DNA of 64,000 nt, taken from Blastomussa wellsi. Taxonomy: Eukaryota > Cnidaria > Anthozoa > Scleractinia > Plerogyridae. The stretch lies in contig OX393562.1 of NCBI GenBank assembly GCA_947652115.1, positions 13,769,457 through 13,833,456 on the forward strand, given 5' to 3'. The translations under genes were made by a program, and so were the position numbers. Positions 50,301-62,300 of this stretch are shown here, one piece after another (position 1 is the first letter of the stretch; each line of letters begins with the position of its first letter). The notes under the pieces were generated by a model. It was not told the origin of the DNA. It saw nothing but the letters and a program-made list of their open reading frames with translations, and searched no databases.

Positions 50301-53300
50301 ACGACGACGACAACCGGCACGTCACTGTTTTCAGGGACTACCTTGAAGAGAAAAAAGTATAAAGGCAACACACACCAGTGGCATTTAGATTCAAAGCCGT
50401 CCTCATGGAGTCGTTGAGTTTACAGGCCGACAAAGGCCAGTACGACTACCGGCCACAACGCAAGATCGATGCCACCGAGTACAAGTGGCAGTTTGAAGAC
50501 ATCAAACCCTTGACGAATTCGGCCACCCCACTGCAATTTCGCATCGACGATCGCCCGTTCCCATTTTGTCCACGAGAAATGGAATTGCATCTGAGAGTCA
50601 AGTTCAAAGACGCTGACCAGAAAGCCAAGGCTTATCACAACAACACGACCCTCCTCATTGTGGGACCTGTGAATAATTTTGGCTACAGCTGCATTCGTCA
50701 AGTACGTTGTAAAGTCAACAATGCCGAAACCGAGTCGGCTTCAGGGGTGAATTTAGCCTATCGAGAGTACTTTCGAACCCTATTGGAGTCCGATCCCTGG
50801 GACGAAAGGAGCAGACTGAAACGACAAGGTTGGTACCGAGATGTGGCCGGTCAAATGGACAAGTGGGGAGGAAAACTAGACGATGAAACCCAACTGAATG
50901 CCAGCGGTATCCGGCGTCAACAAGCCACGGTCAATAACACGGGAGAATACCAGTTCAACGTCTGTCCCATACCGAGCAATTTCACTCAAATCGACCAGAA
51001 TGTACCTCCCAACACCAAAGTGGAATTTGACATCGAATTCAACAGTCCCCAGTTTGCTCTGATGGCCAAGAAGTACAAAGACAATGGTGACGGAACGGCT
51101 GCCACCGCTGCCGAAAAAGTATCATTTGAAGTGTTGGTGGACAAGTGCTTCGTGCGCGTGTTTTACCGCGTACCCGTGAAAGACATCATGCAGTACATGG
51201 AAGAACAAGTGGAAAAGACCACAGTCATCAACCCCCTGACCTTTCCTTTCCGGCGGATGCGTTGTGACAACTATCAGTTGACGGCGAATCAAACGCAGAT
51301 AGACCTCAATGACGTGTTCCGAGGTCGTTCGCCCCGATTGTTTTGGATGGTGTTGTTGGATGACGAGCGTTATCAAGGTCACTTTGGTAAAAATCCTTTC
51401 AATTTTACCAGGCAGAATGGAATCCAAGTGGAATGCACTGCCAACGGTGTCCCCGTTCCCAAAGCCAGCCTGTCTTTGAAAGACAAGTACGAGATCTACG
51501 ATTTGTTGATGAATGCCTCGGGCAAACGCAAACGAGATGCGTACCTGTTGAATCCAGACACCTTTGACGAAGGCTTCTTCATAGTACCCTTTGATTTAAC
51601 AGCCGTCCAAGATGGAGGGGAATCCAGCACGCCTTTGCTACGCATGTTGGTCAACATTCGACTCACCTTTTCAAGTGGCAATCCTACTCTCCAAGCTCTG
51701 TTTTTCTATAATACGGACGAAAGTTTACTGCAAGTCGATAATCGTGGTACGGTGCAAGGCCCGATTCCCTTGGGAGATATCTGAGAATGCACGACACAGC
51801 CTCGTTACGAAAAGCCTGTCGACGCGATCCAGTCATTGGTCAGTATTTTGCAGACGTGTACGGTGCCGACGAAGTGCCTTGTCGCATGCCTTATCCGCGA
51901 TGTGCGATTGCCAATACAGATCCCATCGACTTGCCGGGACAGCATTGGGTCGGCCTCTTTTGGACAGCACCAGGTCAAGGCGAATTCTTCGACAGTTACG
52001 CCATCACCCCGAAGACGTACAATACCCATTGGCATTGTTTTGACGAGTTCGAACAAACGCCTCGTCCCATCCAGCAATGGACCACTGACGTGTGTGGAGA
52101 TCACACCTTGTACTACCTCTACCATCGATGCCGTGGCACGCCTTTGAGTACGATCGTGCAGTATTTTTCGCCTACCAACTTACTCTATAACGACACGGCC
52201 GTCGTACGTCGGATGCACGACCTGTTTCCTTCTTTGTCGTCAGAGAAGCATCGAGGTGGACAATTGTTTGATGCACGTGGAGGTTCTCAGATTTGTATTC
52301 AACGTCAAAGCCATCGTTGTTATCATTGACTGTACAAGGCTATAAATAAAATCGTTGAAAACTATTTCAGTGTGTTTGTGTGTGTCATGTCGACGTACGA
52401 TCCGAGATTTCGAGTGCCGGGTAATATGCAGATCGTGGGTCCGTCTTTAAGTGGAAAAACTACCTGGCTGTACCGTTTGGTACGCGATGCACCGGTCTAT
52501 TTCCGACGCGCAGACGGTAGCCCGTGCTACTTCCAAAAAATCGTCTACTGTTACGGTTCGACGTGGCAACCCATCTTTGATCATTTCGAAGCTTTGGGGG
52601 TGTTCTTTCACGAAGGTCTACCCGACGACATCTCAGACCTCTTTCCTCCCTCGCAACGACCGGGCTTGTTGATTTTGGACGATCTGATGCAAGAAACCAC
52701 CAAGTCGTCGCAAGTCACTCAGTTGTTAACCCGCGACACGCATCACCTCGACTTGTTTGCCATCACCCTAGCGCAGAATCTGTACCCGGGAGGACGGGAA
52801 CAGGCCACTCAAAACCGTAACTACCATTACACGGTCCTGTTCAAGAACCCAGCTGATACCAGATACGTGAAAGCCTTGGGCGATCGTTGGCTAGGAAACA
52901 GTCGAGCCTTTTGGCAACTGTATCAAAAAGCCACTCAAAAACCGTTTGGATATCTGGTAGTAGACCATCATCCCAGGACCGACGAAGCCATTCGCTTTCG
53001 CACCCACATCTTGCTCGACGAAGCAGACCCCGTGACAGTTCTACAGCCCTGAAAAGAAAGAAAAAAAAGCATAAAAAGGCGAACGTGTTAGTTCCAAGGG
53101 ACAAAGCATGGATTCGCTCGTGTTACCCACGTTTCGGCGTTCTGGGTTTCGACGTCCTCCTCGATCTTTGCAAGCACCCTGGGGTCCTGGAATGCCGGGC
53201 ACCTACTACGTCCTACGAGGTGACGAGTACGACCTTCACATTCAAGATGCCAGTGAGGCCACATCGGGACGACGCAGTGTTTCCACCAAGAAAAGACGAC

Positions 53301-56300
53301 GACGACAGCAGAAGGGAGGTATCTATCCAGGCAACCAAGTCAATCGACCGTCCCCATCACGTATCGCTCAAATGGAAAGAATCATCCGTGCTCGTCATCC
53401 TACCAATCCCCTAAGACAAAGAGCAGCGTCTAGAGCTTTAGCCAATACGAGATCGCAGCGATTGGCTCGAGGTGTCAACAGAGCCATGTGGAACGTGCGT
53501 CGTCAACTGACTCCTACCACCATTACGGGTAAACTGGGAACGGCAGCAGCACTGGGAGGAGCTTTGGCAGCAGTGCCGACGGCCTTGTTAGGAACACTCC
53601 TGACGCAAGTGGGGAAAAAGTGACAAAAAAAAGCTATAAAAGCCAGTTCACCTTCTGACAATGCACAACGATGCCAGCCATTAGACGACGACGACGATAT
53701 CGCCGGCAGGAAGGAGGGCTCGGCCCTTTTGCTCAGCAACTAGCCATGTTCTCGTTAGCTCCCATTGTCACTGACATGGCCAGTAACGTGTTGAACAGCG
53801 TGCTACCGGGATTGACCGGTCAAGCGGGTGGAAAGTTTAGCTTACCGGGCAATTCGCAAATGATCGGTTTACCTAACCATCTTCCTCCATCCACCTATCT
53901 TCACATCTCACGACCCAGACAAAAAGGAAAAGGCAAGACCACCACAAAACGCTGTGGACGAAAATCTCAAAAGGGAGGTTTAGGACCTCTGGCTGCCATA
54001 GCCGGTATGGCCTTGGCCCCGATGCTACTCAATCCTTTGCTAGGAGGTCTCAAGCGTTAAAGGATATAAAGAAGGCACGACCAGGAGAATTTTCATTCTA
54101 CGATGGCACCTCCATTACAAGCTTGGCGACGCACTCCCATCAATCGAAACTTCAGAGCTTCCTCTGCAGCGGCCAGACGAGCCAATCGAGGGTTCACTCG
54201 TCCTGCACGTTCCTCTAAAGTGGGAAATGCCTATGGAACACTCAAGAGTAAGATGGGTACTAAAGGATTACTGGCTGCTGGTATACTACCGGCCGTGGCA
54301 GGTCTGGGTGCACTAATAGGAGGTCTCGTACCGTCAAAGAAGAAGAAAACACAGCAAGGAGGTAGTGGTGCTTGGCGCGTGGCAGCTCACCAACCCTTTC
54401 TGCTCGACTTGGTGAGTGGGGATGGCACGACGTGGCGAAGAGAGATTCACCGAGCTAGCAATGACCAACTACGTGCCCTGACCGACGTGATACGCAACTT
54501 ATACGACGACGTGGTTCCGTTACCGTCTCGTATCAAACTGCCCTTGAAAAAGCATATAAGAGAGATTCGACGTCTGAGTGGACTGACCACACCTTTGTAC
54601 GAACGCAGAGCGCTGTTATTGGGTTTGGGAGCACGCCTTCTTCCGTTTCTGCGTGCCGGTTTACAGGCATTAGAGGTATGAACGACAAATACGCCAAAGA
54701 GATGATCTTGATCCCTAAACCCACCATCGATCAAGCAGGAGGGCATTCCACCCAAGACAACATGGATCAATTTTGGCAACGACGGTTGACAGTCGATCGA
54801 TTGGTCAATGCCCCTCACGTGGATCGCATGAGGAAGATCTTAAGCGACATGAAACAGATGGAAGGACAGGCCACATCCTCGTCTGTGCCAGGGGACGGAC
54901 CTGACAGTAGTGATTACTTTCGTTTACAACGGCAGTTACAAAGGCTTGATCCTAACACCTTGAAAACAACCCTTCGACCCCAGAAATATGCTCCTCCTCC
55001 TACTCCTCCTCCTTCTAAAAGAAGGGTGACACGACCGCCAATGCCTACCTCATTCAAGGAAGCGAGAGAACAAACCAAGCAAATTGAAGCCATGCTTCAG
55101 CAGTTCAAACAAAGGGCCAAGCAAGAGATGGAGCAGGCCCTCCGTGGAGGTAATGAGCAAAGTATCAAAGAAGCGCAACGCAAATGGGACATTGTCAATT
55201 ACAATATCGACCAGATACGTCAAGAAGACGATTTCTTGGATAGTCCCAATGTACCGTCGTGGTGGGAGGAGCTGTATGTCGGGAAAGAGGAAGCAGGAAA
55301 AGCACAAGACCAAGCCCGAGAAGAGTCAACACGTCGACGCGACAAATTGTATCGTCAGCTAGAAGATTTCTACCCCAACCAGCAAGGACAAGGGTATAAC
55401 GTTTGGCAGAAACCTCGCGGATGGATTCAAGAGTGACCAAAAAAAAGCATATAAAGAACGACACGCAGTCTCCATTTTCATTTCTTGACATGAAGATGCA
55501 GTGTAAAGCAGCTCTCGAAAACGTGTGCTTAATCATCGATCTCGAAGGATATCATGTACAAAAAAAGTTCTGTACCAGGGAACTCGGTTGGACTACCTGG
55601 CAAGGTGATGTCGGAGTGCACCACTACCAACAACCCTTCCGATGGAAAACACTCAACCGAATAGACAGACTCACCGCAAAATACGTCTATCATCGCATCC
55701 ACGGGCTACCCTTCGAGGACGATCCACGGGAAAAGGCACGCCATCTCGATGACCTGAAAGGGGACGTAGCAGAACTCTACGAACAGACCAGGACCCCTGA
55801 ACGTTTCTTGGTGGGATATAAAGGTGGACACGTGGAAAAGAGATTGTTGCAAGAACTGGATCTACCTGCCATCAACTTAGAACATTGCGGATGTCCAAAA
55901 TTCGACAAGTTACAAGACGTTTCTCTCATTGAAGATTGTCAACAGCACAAAATACAAGGACACTGTGCCATGGTGGAATGCCATGCCTTTTGGCAATGGG
56001 CCAACATGCCAGACGAAGAAGAGTGTGATGTTTATGTGTAAAAAAAAGGTTCATCACAATAAAAAATTGTTGTTTAAAAACTCAAACGGTGTTCACTCTT
56101 GAAATACTTACCAACCCAAACAGCAGTTTGATGACGTCATCAATGGGGTCACGTGACCCAAATGCTGCATGCTGATTGGTCCAATCTGATTGGTCAGGTG
56201 TCAAACCCCAGAGGTCTAATACTAGACCTCGCACGCACCCATTCGTGGGCCTCAATTTTCAAGGCGCGATACGAATTTTGTCCTTGTTGTTAGTTCTTCG

Positions 56301-59300
56301 CTAACTATATTTTTTTCTGCTTTTCTTTTTTTGTTTGTCCATGTCATTGATCAACTAAATCAGAAACTATCTAAAACGCTCAATGTGACAGAAATCGAAC
56401 TAAAATCAGAAAACTAAACGCTAAATGAACTTTTCAACGCTCGCACCGATAAATTTTTTTCAACGCGCGATGTGAAACGCTACACCTCAACACACGATTT
56501 TTTTTTTGCTACGTGTGTTTACTCTCAATATCACCGCCATCCATACTAGGTGCACCTCATTCATTTCCACCCAAATGAGGTGCACCCACGCAAATTTACA
56601 AAGGTTTGTATGGGGCGGCCATTTTGAATAAATTAAAACCCGGATAATTCAGCACAATCTGTACTACTGGGGGGGGGGGGGTGTGGGAGTAGAAATACTC
56701 CTAGTTGCTTCATTCTACAGAAACTTGGATAAGCTCCAGTGGTGTGGGCCACTACAGGGCTCGATGCAGACTAATTTACATTTACCTTCAATTTGAATTT
56801 ACTGTGTAGGGTTTAAGGTATCTGTGATATGCATGTAATCTGGGCATGGTACATGAATAAGATTGCAGATACCCCTCTTTAGGGGTATACATGTATGGTA
56901 ACCTTAAATAAGTAATGAAATTAAGTTAAAAGTGTCGCCATTTAAAATAAATGTGCACTGAGCAAGAGAAACTTTTGGTAACAGGAAATCCTTAGAATGT
57001 AGTGTACACAGTATGTATCTCATGACACAAGAAACTACAATGTAATAACAAAGCTTGTTACTTTAATTTCTCGGGAGACTATTTAAAGAAGTTGTTAGAC
57101 AGTGTAGAAAATTCACTGCTTGTCTACCTGTTGATCCATGCAGCATAATATATATTTCATTCATTTGCTGGAAGCATTTAATACAGTAATTATTTATTTT
57201 ATCAACTTTAGCTGATTGTCCAATGACAGCTTGCAACCATGCAGACTTCGCAGCAGAAAAGTCCTTCAAGAGCCCCATACATCCCTTCATTTCTCCAAGA
57301 TTTCTCAAGTCCCAGCCAGCACCTGGTCACTCAACCAGTGGAAGGGAGTTACACCGTCGGCTTATTCAGTCGCAGCCATCATCATATTCTGGATCTAGGT
57401 TGGTTTGACAAGCATGTACTGTATGCTAAGAAGGCTTTTATCCAGCTAGGATTTGAAAAGTAGGCATCCAAATGTAACTTCTATATAATATGGCCTAAAT
57501 GTTAGGCCCGTACAGCTGTATGGTACATATCTACTATTTTGAGTGCCCTTATTTGAAGTTTTACAAATTCTCTAAAAATAAAGTTAACCTCAGTTGATTA
57601 CCATATACTTTCTCGTATTGCCATCTACAACTAGGGAGGTTACAGTGGCCTGATTATTTATGGTTTGTTCAACAGACTTGAGTTTTCAAATGCTGGGTTG
57701 ATGCATATGCCCAGGCTGGAGTTGTTGTGTTTGTTACAGGAAAATCAGAGATTGGAATCGATTCATGCTTAAAAGGTTAATCTACCTTTAAATACCCGGG
57801 ATGTGCCTGAGATATCGCGGTATAAATGATTTTATAATATCACAACTTTAAATCGGCCATAATTTCAAGTAGAAATCATAGTTTACTCCAGGCTCTCGTG
57901 AAAAGAACATTTCACCTTCTAAATTAAAATAATCTGTGAAAATTTCAGCCAGATATGTTAAATCTATGTCTTTACTTAAAAAGTACCTTTGAGTGCAGTC
58001 TGTGCTGACCCTTAAAAATGCTGAATTTAACGCCGAAAGCTTCGGGTAAATCCTTCTTTTCTGGCCACCATTTTTAATTCTCATTGGTAGACCGCTGTTC
58101 AATGTGTTCAAGGCAGCATTGACACGATTGATCCACGAAAAAGTGCGGAAATCTACAGATTTTCCCGATTACTGTTGAAAAAACATGGCAGTCTAAACAA
58201 ATACGAGGCGCATAGCAATGCCAGACTTCGCAGTTGTGAAACCGGATCTCATGCTGTGATTTCTTTCGGCTCCACGCGGGTCGGATAACTAAACAGCTTT
58301 TTCATAGGCTTTTAGAGGTTTATAAATGTCATGGAACCAGAAAATGTTCACGAGTTGTATTTGAAGATGTAACCTGAAGGAATTTAGCTGTCTTTTATTA
58401 GAACTGCGAAGATATGATCACATGACAGAACGTGACCCCGCGTGAAATTGCTGTCAACGCAAGGTCATATCGACTTGGATTGCAGAACGCTAGTTATTAT
58501 AATCGCAAAATGGCTCACGTAGCAACCAACTTTGGCCTTCATTTCCTCTGCTACCAGCTCGAAAGAAGCCCTCATTTCTTGAATTTTTATTAAACTCCTT
58601 AATATCTTTCAAATATCGAATTTTTGAGCTTATAGCAGTTCTACTACCTTAAATTAATGTTACCCTTGGTATAATGTGGTCTTTGGTCTTTGGGCATATT
58701 ATTTTATAACTTTAGAAGTCTTTGGTCGTTGTAAGTATCATTATTTAAACCTTAAAGGGAACCTCGGCTCTTGAAACAAGTTGACAAGTGATTGTAACAT
58801 TTCTTAAAGATAAAACTGGAAAAGATTATCCATTTTAAAATTTGTGTGCCACCATGTTGGATTTTATGATGTCACTGCATTGTCCTTATTGTTATTAATG
58901 AGAAGTTCTTTAATTTGTATGCACTGACGTCATCAAATCCAAAATGGCAGTGCACAGGAAATTTAAAAGCAATAATCGTTTTTCTCTTATTATGAGTATG
59001 AAATGTTGTACATGTATCTCCCTCATGTGGTAAAATTTGTAATTCAGACACTATTTTAGACTTAATGTCAACTTAATTCAAGAGCTGAGGTTCCCTTTAA
59101 TAAATAAAATTATCTACAACCATTCCAAATACATTACAGATGATTATCATACTTTTACAACAATTTGTAGGACCTCAAAATTATTTCTAATTACCTGTAA
59201 ATAAATCAATTCAGATCTAGAGGAGCCTCCTTTAGATGGCAAGTTGTAAATATTTTTTCTGAAATTGATTATAATATTTGCATTATTTATTTTTTAGAAC

Positions 59301-62300
59301 CATTAACAGACACAGTGAACTGTCTTCATTTTATCTCAAGCAAATTGATTACCAAAGAAATATCATTCCACCAGCAATGAGATCTCCCACTCCAATGGAA
59401 CTGTTTTTGTATAGATCGCAGACTGCTGGGGTTCATAAAGTGCCAGGTACATTGAACAATTGATTGTTCATTGACAATATACGTGTAATTATAGCATATT
59501 TTGAGTTTGAGAAGTCAATGTGTTTCTTGAGATGCAACTTTTAAAATGCTTAATCCACACACTTTTCCATGTACATGCATATTAATCATGTGCATGTACA
59601 TCACTGTATACATTTGGTTACAGTAGGTGGTTGGGCCTTTACTTGTACATGAAAATGCAAAACTTTATTGTATTCTCACTTTCACGTTTTTATAATTGTG
59701 AGTACAATGCAACAATGTTAATTATAAACTTGACTGAACTTGCTTGCAGTGCTTTTCCTGATAGCTAAACTTAGTATGTGCTTTGCCAGTTTAGTTTGTT
59801 ACATTTAGTTTGTTTGAGCAACACTTTATGTTTCTTTCTTTTATGTTTCTTGCTTGCCAATCTGGGTGTGTGACAAATACAGACTACAGACCTGCAGACT
59901 GGCACTTTGTTAGCCAAAATACATGTATCACTCCAGTTACCCTGCATTGCCCTCTGGTTAGCCTGAACAGCACTTGGGCTAGCCTGCTTGCAGTTAGCTC
60001 TCAATAACGATAATGGCAACATGACAATTACTTTAAAAATTTTGTCAGTCTGCGAGTCTGTACAGTTGTTGCACCCCACTCCAATCTTCCTGCATTCACC
60101 ACAACTTGATAGTGAACCAGTTGTTTAATTACTACATATTGTTTCAAAATTTGTTTAATTTTAAATTAGATGTGATAGTTCATGCTCTGGATACAACCTG
60201 GGAGCTTCATAAGCCTTATCTTCAAAAGTCATCCTTGCTGAGTTCACTGCTAAAGAGAGCAGAGGTCACTGGTATGAGAAACATTGAGGAGGAAAAAGAG
60301 GAGGATGCACCCAAACACAGAGAAACAGGTATGGAGATGCCATGGTAAAAATTCAGGTATATAGCCACTTAAATTATAAGCTGCTAGTGTAGAATTCTAT
60401 ATACTGGTAAAGCCCTTGGGGAGGCAAGGACAAAAGTTGGACTGGATCAACTCGGATCGCTGATTTGAGTAAGAATAACAGCTATTCAAGAATGAAGCAT
60501 ACATCTAACAATAATCATTGTACTGCAGTAGTTGCTTTTGTCATTTAATCAGCAATCTGAGTTGATACAGTCTGACTTTTGTCCCTGCCTCCCTTAAGAT
60601 GGAGGAGGCAGCTACTCAAAAATATTTTATATGGAGAGGCTCTGCCTCGATCTCCAAACCCTTACCCTTTTGACCAGAAAGATTATGCTTTTCATGTAAA
60701 CAAAATAATATCCCTTTCTACTCACAGAACATTTTAACATAAATTCACTGTATCCCATGTATTATTCTATAGACTGACGAATCAACCAAAAACAGATAGT
60801 TAGTTACCTTGACTTCAGGCAGTTTTCCTTTAATATCGTTTGCTGTTACTCTGTTCAAGATTTAAAGTTCCTGTACCCTCATTGGCCTTCCCCCTGTTTA
60901 CAGTGATGGACAGGACAGGAATGTGTATAGAGATTCTGGCCTTATTGTTTTCATTTTCATGATTAAAGGTGAATCTAATTTAGATGCCTTGAAAACAGCG
61001 GCCAGCTCTGGAAACCTGGATCTGTCAGCTGATGCATCTGACATGTCACTTGGCAGAAGAAGATCAAGCGCTGAGTGGTACAAGAACCAGTTAAAATTTA
61101 AACTGAGAATCAGAGATCCGCTAATCACCAAACAAAGTGAGTAGAAGCAAGATTTTGTTCTTGTCTAATAAATAAAGGACTTTCAATTTGGTAAATTATT
61201 TTATGTGAGTCGATCGCTAAGAAAAAACCTGCTTCAGTGCAAAATGATTTACAAATACTGGTGTTTATAAACTGTTTCATTTTCTCTTAATGTAGTTAAT
61301 AAGTCCCAGTTGAAAGATTGCATATTATGCACATTTTAAGATTAATTTACCGGTACTGTGTGTTATTCACTGGTATGCATTTGTGCAATATTTGAGGTAC
61401 TGAAGTGTTCATGCATGGGCAATAAAATTTATATCACTGATAATAGATTGACCAAAATTAATAAATTATTGAAATAGTTACCAAGTACCCCAGGCCTGCA
61501 ATGCATGCAAAGGGTACAGACTCATGACTCTGTTTGTTTTCTTTTGCAGCTTTTGCTCTTGCTCTGTCTGCATTGTATGGGAATGAAAGTGAAATGAATG
61601 TGAGTGAGGCAGATGTAGTTGGTGTCTTGGCTGCTGCCAGTTTCTTAGGATTCACAGCTTTAGAAAAATTGTAAGTAAAAAGTATGTGGTTATTGCTTAA
61701 CAAGGTTAAGAATCCCAATTGGGATCCGAACCAGAAAAGATCTAATTTCAATTTTGATCAGGGCTTGACACTAACAGCAGCCAACTAGCCGCAGACTAGT
61801 AGAAATTTAGTTTTGGTTAGTAGGTTTTCGATTTCCACTAGCCACTTTGGCTGGCTAGTAAACAAAACGAAACTGGCCGAAGCAGTTTCTGTCTTCCTCA
61901 AGCAAGACAAAAACAAACACTTTGCTGGGAAACTGAAGATCAGAATTTCATCATGGACAACTCATGCTACCAGACTATGTTCCACAAAAATTGTTTTATT
62001 ATTTAAACTGATTTCAGAACAATGCAATTGCCAACATTATGTATTTAAAGAAAGTCGCTTGCTTTGTGCTTCCAAGTCTTTCTAGGGATCAACTGTTATC
62101 GGACCTAGCCAACATCAACGCTGGGCTAGTAAAAATTTTTTTTGACTAGTAACATCTAAGTTGTCACTAGCCACAAGGCTAGTAAGCTGAAAAGTTAGTG
62201 TCGAGCACTGTTGATGATATGGTTAATAAGACATGGAAGTTTCTTTACTCAGTCTGTATAAAATTATACCACACTTCCTCCGAGTCAGTAAAGTTGGAAC

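Larger units (their letters stand above)
39320..56668 (+). mobile_element. Maverick/Polinton (adintovirus-like) element, 17,349 bp, apparently intact
   Basis: Self-synthesising DNA transposon / endogenous dsDNA virus. Termini AGTAGTACAGATTG and its inverse CAATCTGTACTACT begin with AG and end with CT, as Polintons do. The 377-bp terminal inverted repeats are flanked by GGGGGG (39314-39319 and 56669-56674), a 6-bp duplication typical of the class, although it lies in a G-run. Confident genes, all on the plus strand: PolB, a 128-aa ORF, integrase, a 772-aa capsid-associated protein, a 243-aa core-like protein, major capsid protein, protease, packaging ATPase, and five further proteins. All are open. 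Host exons of the BTB gene on both sides show that it is integrated, not an episomal contaminant. Confidence 0.96.

Noticed and set aside
39320..56668. Exogenous viral contig mis-joined to host DNA
   Set aside because: Clean termini, a target duplication and a single SINE split into matching halves on both sides indicate true integration.
57239..57463. Reading the BTB exon at 57.2 kb as starting with ATG 57239 in a different frame
   Set aside because: That frame can also be joined to the next exon, but only the frame entered from the acceptor at 57211 links correctly to the exon ending at 38402 as well as to the exon at 59298.
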